Assembly (NCBI GenBank): GCA_037139095.1
Contig: JBAXHD010000015.1
Location: forward strand, 1 to 54,894
Direction: 5' to 3'
Length of the DNA: 54,894 bases
DNA from: WLMZ01 sp037139095
GTDB lineage: Bacteria > Actinomycetota > Acidimicrobiia > Acidimicrobiales > Ilumatobacteraceae
Each line of letters opens with the position of its first letter. Positions within the stretch are counted from its first letter, which is position 1. The notes beneath the pieces are model-generated. The model saw only the letters and a list, made by a program, of their open reading frames with translations, made no database searches and was not told the origin of the DNA. The position numbers and the translations under genes are program-made. Below are positions 49,615 to 54,894 of the stretch, piece after piece.

Positions 49615-49643
49615 CGGCACCGGCTACACGCCGTCTGTGCCGC
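49614..49643 (+). promoter_or_regulatory. Leader RNA pause/1:2-type hairpin
   Basis: GCGGCAC (49614-49620) pairs with GTGCCGC (49637-49643), and inner CGGC/GCCG (49621-49624, 49630-49633) extend it with a TCT bulge. It begins at the leader stop codon, so a translating ribosome would melt or block its base. I see no single clear anti-terminator partner for the terminator stem. Confidence 0.6.
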
Positions 49644-49646
49644 ACG

Positions 49647-49676
49647 ACCTCCCGCCCGGGAGGTTGTTTTGTTTTT
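49647..49676 (+). terminator. Intrinsic terminator of the ilvBNC attenuator
   Basis: ACCTCCC, loop GCCC, GGGAGGT (49647-49664), followed by TTGTTTTGTTTTT. It is the only hairpin in the window with a good T-run. Its location between leader peptide and ilvB marks it as an attenuator. Confidence 0.8.
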
Positions 49677-49734
49677 CGGCCCAGTTTTGAAGTTGAGCAC
49701 ACAAGAAGTCCGAGCAATCCAAGAGGAGTAACAC

Positions 49735-51483
49735 GTGAAGATGACCGGGGCGCAAGCCCTCATCAAAGCATTGGAAATGGAAGGCACCGAAGTGATGTTC
49801 GGTCTTCCGGGTGGGTGCATTTTGCCGGCCTACGATCCGTTGCTCGACAGCAGCATTCGCCACATTCTCGTGCGCCACGAGCAAGGCGCTGGCCACATGG
49901 CCGAGGGCTACGCACACGTGACCGGCCGTCCGGGCGTCGCCATGGTCACCAGTGGCCCTGCCGCCACGAACATGGTCACGCCGTTGTGCGACGCCTATAT
50001 GGACTCGATCCCGATGGTGTGCATCACCGGTCAGGTGCCGACATCGGCAATCGGCACCGACGCCTTCCAAGAGTGCGACACCGTGGGCATCACTCGCAGC
50101 GTCACCAAGCACAACGAATTGGTGATGAGCGCCCAAGACCTTCCGCTCGCCATTCGCCAGGCGTTTCATATCGCCACCACTGGCCGCCCGGGCCCAACTC
50201 TCATCGACGTTCCCAAAGACGTGCTTCAAAACAGCATGGAGTGGTATTGGCCAACCGACGCCGAGGTCATCGACAGCCTTCCTGGCTATCGCCCCACGAT
50301 GAAGGGTCATCCACGGATGATTAAAGAGGCCGCCCGACTCATCCTCGAGTCAGAGCGCCCAATTCTGTATGTGGGTGGCGGTGTGCTCAAGGCCCGCGCT
50401 GCGGAGGCATTGGTCGAGCTCGCCGAACTCACCAACATCCACGTGGTCACCACCCTCATGGCTCGCGGTGCGTTCCCCGACAGCCATCCGCTGTGCCTCG
50501 GTATGCCTGGCATGCACGGCAACGCCACTGCCATCACGGCAATGCAGCAGAGCGATTTGCTGGTTGCGTTGGGCGCCCGCTTCGACGACCGCATCACCGG
50601 CAAAGTGTCATCGTTTGCTCAGCAGGCCAAGATCATTCACGTCGACATCGACCCTGCCGAGCAGGGCAAGGTTCGTCGCCCCGATGTTCCAATCGTGGGC
50701 GATTGCCGTTTGGTCATCGAAGAAATCGTGAAGGCCATTCGCGAACTGTTGGCCACCGGCTCAACTCAGGCCGACACCGCAGTGTGGAAGAGCCGCATCA
50801 GTGGCTGGCGCGAGCAGTTCCCGTTGTCGTACGAGCCAAGCGAGCCAGGCGAGGCCCTCAAGCCGCAGTTCTGCCTCGAGGCCCTGCGAGACAGCGCACC
50901 GCCCGACACCATTTTGGTGAGCGGCGTTGGCCAGCACCAGATGTGGTCATCGCAGTACTGGCGTTTCGACAAGCCCTACACATGGGTCAACTCGGGTGGC
51001 CTCGGCACGATGGGCTTTAGCGTTCCTGCAGCCATCGGCGCCAAAGTTGGCCGCCCCGATGCCACGGTGTGGGCCATCGACGGCGATGGTTGCTTCCAGA
51101 TGACCGCTCAAGAACTGGTCACCGCAAGCACCGAGCGCATCCCCGTGAAGGTGGCCATCTTGAACAACAGCTACCTCGGCATGGTTCGCCAGTGGCAAGA
51201 GATGTTCTACGAAGAGCGCTACAGCGAGGTGTACCTGTCGCCGGATACCCCCGACTTTGTGAAGTGGGCCGAGGCAATGGGTTGCGTTGGTATTCGCGTC
51301 GATTCGCCAGAAGAAGTGCAGCCGGCCATCGACAAAGCGAACAGCATCGATGACCGACCCGTTGTGGTCGACTTCCGCGTTGCCGCTTCCGAGAAGGTGT
51401 TCCCGATGGTTCCCGCAGGCTTCGGCAACGACGATCTGCTGCTTCCTCCCTCACAAATGGCTCGCAAGGAGTTCCTGCGATGA
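49735..51483 (+). CDS. ilvB: Acetolactate synthase large subunit
   Basis: A 582-aa ThDP enzyme. GTG at 49735 has AAGAGGAG upstream. The catalytic Glu49 is in VRHEQGAGH, the ThDP-binding block is AIDGDGCFQMTAQELVTAS with NNSYLGMVRQW, and the middle domain holds VVTTLMARGAFPDSHPLCLGMPGMHG for FAD binding. It condenses two pyruvates, or pyruvate and 2-ketobutyrate, in the first common step of valine, leucine and isoleucine synthesis. It lies behind a leader attenuator and is coupled to ilvN by ATGA. Confidence 0.97.
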   Translation: MKMTGAQALIKALEMEGTEVMFGLPGGCILPAYDPLLDSSIRHILVRHEQGAGHMAEGYAHVTGRPGVAMVTSGPAATNMVTPLCDAYMDSIPMVCITGQVPTSAIGTDAFQECDTVGITRSVTKHNELVMSAQDLPLAIRQAFHIATTGRPGPTLIDVPKDVLQNSMEWYWPTDAEVIDSLPGYRPTMKGHPRMIKEAARLILESERPILYVGGGVLKARAAEALVELAELTNIHVVTTLMARGAFPDSHPLCLGMPGMHGNATAITAMQQSDLLVALGARFDDRITGKVSSFAQQAKIIHVDIDPAEQGKVRRPDVPIVGDCRLVIEEIVKAIRELLATGSTQADTAVWKSRISGWREQFPLSYEPSEPGEALKPQFCLEALRDSAPPDTILVSGVGQHQMWSSQYWRFDKPYTWVNSGGLGTMGFSVPAAIGAKVGRPDATVWAIDGDGCFQMTAQELVTASTERIPVKVAILNNSYLGMVRQWQEMFYEERYSEVYLSPDTPDFVKWAEAMGCVGIRVDSPEEVQPAIDKANSIDDRPVVVDFRVAASEKVFPMVPAGFGNDDLLLPPSQMARKEFLR

Positions 51484-52025
51484 GCGTTACATCAACGACA
51501 AGTCAGCCCAACTACCACATCCTCAGCGTGCTGGTTCAGAACCGTCCTGGCGTTCTCGCTCGCGTGTCGGGCCTGTTTGCTCGCCGCGGGTACAACATCT
51601 TCTCGCTGGCCGTTGCGCCCACCGAAGACGAGGCGTTCAGCCGCATCACGGTGGTTGTCGACGTCGAGTCCACACCGCTTGAGCAGATCGTGAAGCAGTT
51701 GTTCAAGCTGATCGAAGTTGTCAAGATCAGCGAACTTGATCCTCGGCGCAGTGTCGAGCGCGAGCTGTTGCTGGCTACAGTGCGAGCCACGAGCGACGAT
51801 CGCGGCCAAGTTGTCGAGCTGGCCAACATTTTCGAGGGCAAGATTCTTGCTGTCGGGGTCGACGCAATCACGGTGAGCCTCGACGGCCACCCTGACAAAC
51901 TCGATGATTTTGAAGAACTTCTGCGAGGCTATGGCATCGTTGAATTGCAGCGCACCGGTCGGGTGGCGTTGCCCAAACTGGATCGCGAAGCCCGTCTTCG
52001 CGCTGTGAAAGGAAAAGTAGTCTGA
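51480..52025 (+). CDS. ilvN: Acetolactate synthase small (regulatory) subunit
   Basis: A 181-aa regulatory subunit. The N-terminal ACT domain (about 12-85) starts HILSVLVQNRPGVLARVSGLFARRGYNI and binds valine for feedback inhibition; the C-terminal domain (about 90-170) holds ERELLLATVRA and EGKILAVGVDAITV. Start ATG overlaps the ilvB stop (ATGA), and its stop overlaps the ilvC start (TGATG). Confidence 0.97.
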   Translation: MSVTSTTSQPNYHILSVLVQNRPGVLARVSGLFARRGYNIFSLAVAPTEDEAFSRITVVVDVESTPLEQIVKQLFKLIEVVKISELDPRRSVERELLLATVRATSDDRGQVVELANIFEGKILAVGVDAITVSLDGHPDKLDDFEELLRGYGIVELQRTGRVALPKLDREARLRAVKGKVV

Positions 52026-53053
52026 TGGCAGCCAAGGTGTATTACGAGGCCGATGCGGATCCGTCGATCATTCGCAACCGCAAGGTGGCCATCATCGGCT
52101 ACGGGTCGCAGGGTCACGCTCATGCGCTCAACCTCAAAGAGTCGGGCGTTCAGGTCGTTGTCGGCCTGCGCGAAGGCTCGAAGAGCAAGGCCAAGGCCGA
52201 GGCCGCTGGCCTCACGGTGAAGACGATCCCAGAGGCCGCCAAGTGGGCCGACTTGATCATGCTCACCATGCCCGACACCGAGCAGAAGGAAACCTACGAG
52301 AACGAGATCAAGAAGTACTTGCGCAAGGGCAAGGCATTGGCCTTTGCCCACGGCTTCAACATCCGCTTCAAGCGCATCCGTCCCTCGAAGCTTGTCGATG
52401 TCATCATGATCGCCCCCAAGGGTCCAGGCCACCTCGTGCGCCGCACCTACACCGAGGGTGGCGGCGTTCCTGCCATCATCGCCGTGCATCAGGATGCTTC
52501 GGGTAGCGCTCACGCGTTGGCGCTGTCATACGCCGACGCTATTGGCGCCGCCCGCGCCGGTGTCATTGAGACCACCTTCACCGAAGAGACCGAGACCGAC
52601 TTGTTCGGCGAGCAGGCCGTGCTGTGTGGCGGCGTCACCTCGTTGGTGCAGGCTGGCTTCGAGACCTTGGTTGAGGCTGGCTACCAGCCAGAGATGGCCT
52701 ACTTCGAGTGCTTGCACGAAGTGAAGCTCATCGTTGACCTCATGTACGAAGAGGGCATCGCAGGCATGCGCTACTCCATCTCCGACACCGCCGAGTATGG
52801 CGACGTCACCCGTGGTCCTCGCGTTGTGAACGCCAAGACCAAGCTCGAGATGAAGAAGATCCTCAAGGAAATCCAGACGGGCAAGTTCGCCAAGGAATGG
52901 ATTGCCGAGAGCGAGAGCGGTCGTGCCCGCTTCAACGAGTTGCGCGCAGCAGGCGCTGCTCACCCAATCGAAAAGGTTGGCGCTGAATTGCGAGCCATGA
53001 TGCCGTTCCTCGGTGCTGGCAAGCAGAAGGTTGCCGACATTTCCGGAGGCTGA
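52025..53053 (+). CDS. ilvC: Ketol-acid reductoisomerase
   Basis: A 342-aa class I (short-form) enzyme. The Rossmann loop GYGSQGHAHALNL is followed by GLREGSKSKAKAEAAG, whose Arg and Ser residues point to NADPH. Mg-binding and knot-domain features are at FAHGFNIRF, APKGPGHLVRR and DLFGEQAVLCGG (Asp and Glu ligands), then HEVKLIVDLMYEEGI. It converts acetolactate to dihydroxyisovalerate and is the last gene of the ilvBNC operon. Convergent with the IclR gene. Confidence 0.97.
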   Translation: MAAKVYYEADADPSIIRNRKVAIIGYGSQGHAHALNLKESGVQVVVGLREGSKSKAKAEAAGLTVKTIPEAAKWADLIMLTMPDTEQKETYENEIKKYLRKGKALAFAHGFNIRFKRIRPSKLVDVIMIAPKGPGHLVRRTYTEGGGVPAIIAVHQDASGSAHALALSYADAIGAARAGVIETTFTEETETDLFGEQAVLCGGVTSLVQAGFETLVEAGYQPEMAYFECLHEVKLIVDLMYEEGIAGMRYSISDTAEYGDVTRGPRVVNAKTKLEMKKILKEIQTGKFAKEWIAESESGRARFNELRAAGAAHPIEKVGAELRAMMPFLGAGKQKVADISGG

Positions 53054-53057
53054 CGCC

Positions 53058-53780
53058 TTATCTCACTACCCCGAGCGATGCCCCGATTGCGGCAGCCGTG
53101 GCGGCAGCGAGTTCACCGAAGTGATGAGCCATTGGCTTGCTCACTCTGGCTCGTGGCCCAACCACAGTGACTGACGCGATCGGGGCATTGTGCTCACTGA
53201 ACACAGGTGCCCCCGCAGCCATCGAGCTGGGATACATGTCGTCGAGTACGAAGAACCCTGTTGCGCGAACGTTGGCGATTGCTCGCTTCGACAGTTTGCG
53301 AGGCCGACCGGCCATGGGCTGCACGTTCACCAGATTCGCTTGATCAGCATCGCTGAGAAACGTATCGAAGGCCCCCGCTGGGCTGATCGGAACCACGGTG
53401 CCGATGGGCACGGTCATGCGTAACGCGTGTGCGCTATCGATGGCATCGACCACCACCATGCTTAGGCCTTCGCGAGCCATCAGCAAGACAGTTTCGCCAG
53501 TGTCGTGCTGCAGCACCTCGAGATGCGGCCGCGCCGCCTCGCGTAGACCGGCCGTGTAGCGGGTGCCGATCTGAAAGGCCCGAGAGGTGATCTGCCACTC
53601 GCCGCTGTCGCCTTGACGGATCCATCCGGCGTGCCCGAGCGTGATCAAAATGCGTTGAACCGCGTTCTTGTCGAGGCCTACCAGACGCGCGAGTGCCGAC
53701 ACCCCAATGGGCTGTGCGGAGGCAAGCGTCTCCATCACCAGAAGCGCATTCTCGACGGATTGGATTGTCTTGACAGCCAT
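53058..53780 (-). CDS. IclR-family transcriptional regulator
   Basis: A 240-aa regulator. The N-terminal winged helix-turn-helix (residues 6-65) reads SVENALLVMETLASAQPIGVSALARLVGLDKNAVQRILITLGHAGW; the C-terminal effector domain (about 80-235) has ETVLLMAREGLSMVVVDAI and IASVTVVGP. IclR proteins bind small aromatic or aliphatic acids and repress or activate divergent catabolic genes. A half-site cluster (53797-53837) lies between it and the amidohydrolase gene and overlaps its own -10 box TACAGT (53796-53801), so autoregulation is likely. Confidence 0.93.
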   Translation of the reverse strand: MAVKTIQSVENALLVMETLASAQPIGVSALARLVGLDKNAVQRILITLGHAGWIRQGDSGEWQITSRAFQIGTRYTAGLREAARPHLEVLQHDTGETVLLMAREGLSMVVVDAIDSAHALRMTVPIGTVVPISPAGAFDTFLSDADQANLVNVQPMAGRPRKLSKRAIANVRATGFFVLDDMYPSSMAAGAPVFSEHNAPIASVTVVGPRARVSKPMAHHFGELAAATAAAIGASLGVVR

Positions 53781-53795
53781 AGAAGTGCAGAGCAG

Positions 53796-53801
53796 ACTGT
53801 A
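53796..53801 (-). promoter_or_regulatory. Candidate -10 box of the IclR gene
   Basis: TACAGT on the minus strand, 15 nt before the ATG, overlapping the outer operator half-site. The untranslated leader would be about 9 nt. Confidence 0.4.
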
Positions 53802-53837
53802 TCACAGAATAACTATTCGTATCACCTAGTGATACAG
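53797..53837. promoter_or_regulatory. IclR operator cluster
   Basis: Three GTATCAC half-sites: CTGTATCAC (53797-53805), GTATCAC (53819-53825) and its inverse GTGATACAG (53829-53837). The last two form the perfect 17-bp palindrome GTATCACCTAGTGATAC (53819-53835). The direct copies are 20 bp apart, about two helical turns, so a dimer of dimers could bind one face. It lies between divergent genes. Confidence 0.7.
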
Positions 53838-53854
53838 AAGTTCTTGGAGGGTTT

Positions 53855-54894
53855 GTGGTTGGCGACGACCGTTACACCGTGATCTCGGCCGATTGTCATG
53901 GCGGTGGAGACATGCTCGATTACCGCCCGTACCTACCGTCGCATTTGCACGAGCAGTTCGATGCGTGGGCCGCCTCGTACGAGATGATCTACCCAGATCT
54001 GCTCGGCGATCTTGGCAAGCGCAACTGGGATTCAGATCGTCGTCTTGCCGACATGGAGGCCGACGGCGTGGTGGCCGAGGTTATCTACCCGAACACCGTG
54101 CCGCCGTTTTACCCGAGGTCGTCGCTGACCTTTCAACCGCCAGCCGTAGACGCAGCCGATGTGGCCCGCCGATGGGCAGGGCTACAGGCACACAACCGTT
54201 GGCTCGCCGACTTCTGCTCGCTCACGCCAGGCCGTCGCGCCGGCATCGCTCAGATCTTGCTGCACGACATCGATGCAGCAGTCGCCGAAGTGCGTTGGGC
54301 CAAAGCCAATGGACTCACCGGAGGCGTTCTGCTGCCAGGCGTGCCACCCAACTGCGGGTTGCCCGAGTTGTACGACGGCGCCTATTACGAACCGCTGTGG
54401 CAGGTGTGCGAAGAACTCTCGATGCCGGTGAACCATCACGGTGGCAGCGCCAGCCCCACCATGACCGACGCGGTCGAGTCGCCCATCATCTTCTTGCTTG
54501 AGATCACGTGGTTCTCGCACCGAGCGCTGACCCACCTGATGGTGTCTGGCGCGCTTGAGCGTCATCCCGACATGCAGCTTGTGTTCACCGAGCAGGGCAC
54601 CGCATGGATACCCGAAGAGTTGGCTCGCCTCGACTATTTCTTCGATCGCATGCGCACCGCCGTCGGTTCGCAAGAGCATGTATGGGGCGAACCAGTGATG
54701 TCGAAGTTGTCGTTGAGCCCCAGCGAATATTTCGCTCGCCAATGCAATGTGGGCTCGAGCTTCATTCGCCCCGCCGAGGTTCCGCTGCGTCACAAGGTGG
54801 GTCTCGACAAGATCATGTGGGGCAGCGACTACCCACACAAAGAGGCGAGCACGCCGTACACACTCGAAACCTTGCGCGCCGAGTTTGCCGGAGT
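53855..54894 (+). CDS. Amidohydrolase-2-family protein (3' truncated by the window)
   Basis: 346 codons are visible and the frame is open to the last base. GTG at 53855 is preceded by TTGGAGG. The N-terminus reads DRYTVISADCHGGGDM, where ADCH holds a metal-ligand His; later blocks are MPVNHHGGSASPTM, TWFSHRALTHLMVSGALERHPDMQLVFTEQG and the C-terminal barrel HKVGLDKIMWGSDYPHKEAS, with the Asp typical of PF04909 enzymes. These are decarboxylases or hydrolases of aromatic or lactone substrates. The IclR neighbour and operator cluster indicate inducible catabolism. Confidence 0.9.
   Translation, partial: MVGDDRYTVISADCHGGGDMLDYRPYLPSHLHEQFDAWAASYEMIYPDLLGDLGKRNWDSDRRLADMEADGVVAEVIYPNTVPPFYPRSSLTFQPPAVDAADVARRWAGLQAHNRWLADFCSLTPGRRAGIAQILLHDIDAAVAEVRWAKANGLTGGVLLPGVPPNCGLPELYDGAYYEPLWQVCEELSMPVNHHGGSASPTMTDAVESPIIFLLEITWFSHRALTHLMVSGALERHPDMQLVFTEQGTAWIPEELARLDYFFDRMRTAVGSQEHVWGEPVMSKLSLSPSEYFARQCNVGSSFIRPAEVPLRHKVGLDKIMWGSDYPHKEASTPYTLETLRAEFAG

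Noticed and set aside
1..54894. tRNA, rRNA, CRISPR arrays, insertion sequences, prophage or attachment sites
   Set aside because: I looked for cloverleaf-like gaps, regularly spaced repeats, transposase motifs and integrase genes and found none.

Overview
The window is ordinary-looking chromosomal DNA of a high-GC bacterium, most probably an actinobacterium (Actinomycetota) and perhaps a member of the Acidimicrobiia. The reasons are the composition (about 60% G+C by eye), many GTG starts, ATGA/GTGA gene overlaps, an abundance of short-chain dehydrogenases, acyl-CoA enzymes and LIV-type ABC transporters, an ilvBNC operon behind a leader-peptide attenuator, and many genes whose start codon lies 5-8 nt after a TANNNT -10 box (leaderless style). 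The lineage is an inference; there is no rRNA in the window. I found 51 protein genes plus one leader peptide, and no tRNA, rRNA, CRISPR array, insertion sequence or prophage.

Layout. 1-912 is the 3' part of a DegT-family sugar enzyme with a His where the PLP lysine is expected, overlapping a short-chain dehydrogenase. 1802-5744 holds an MtfA-type peptidase, a small lipoprotein, two convergent dehydrogenases and a cyclase-family hydrolase. 5837-12981 is the most distinctive block: two cysteine-rich paralogous LIV-type binding lipoproteins, a LivH-LivM fusion permease, two ATPases (one with a degenerate signature motif) and an unnamed two-helix membrane protein. 12991-17171 (minus strand) is an alpha/beta hydrolase, an Eci2-like crotonase and a GH3 beta-glucosidase. 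17288-29053 is a mosaic of hydantoinase/oxoprolinase A, nitroreductase, acyl-CoA dehydrogenase, LysE exporter, BioY, a dehydrogenase, an MFS exporter, a CoA-transferase, an Eis-like acetyltransferase, an M20 carbamoylase/allantoate-type amidase and a VOC protein.

29083-35443 holds gatCAB (tRNA-dependent amidation) directly downstream of a GH36 alpha-galactosidase, which is divergent from a galT-like gene. 35440-41890 contains lgt, an esterase, a two-cluster ferredoxin, a TPR-HD-GYP signalling protein, an M48 protease, ybaK and a metal-dependent-hydrolase-fold protein. 41950-53053 is dominated by branched-chain amino acid synthesis: ilvD, then (after DUF3054, flavin reductase, 5-formyl-THF cyclo-ligase, a PLP dehydratase, inositol-phosphate synthase and a biotinyl-carboxyltransferase fusion) the ilvBNC operon. 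The right end has an IclR regulator divergent from a truncated amidohydrolase gene, with a cluster of GTATCAC half-sites between them.

Together the genes describe a heterotroph that takes up organic solutes by ABC transport, hydrolyses plant or algal oligosaccharides, oxidises acyl-CoAs and makes its own branched-chain amino acids. No wholly new multi-gene system is evident. The best candidates for undescribed biology are the cysteine-rich tandem binding proteins with their LivHM fusion and extra membrane protein, the biotinyl-carboxyltransferase fusion without its own carboxylase, and the TPR-HD-GYP protein.
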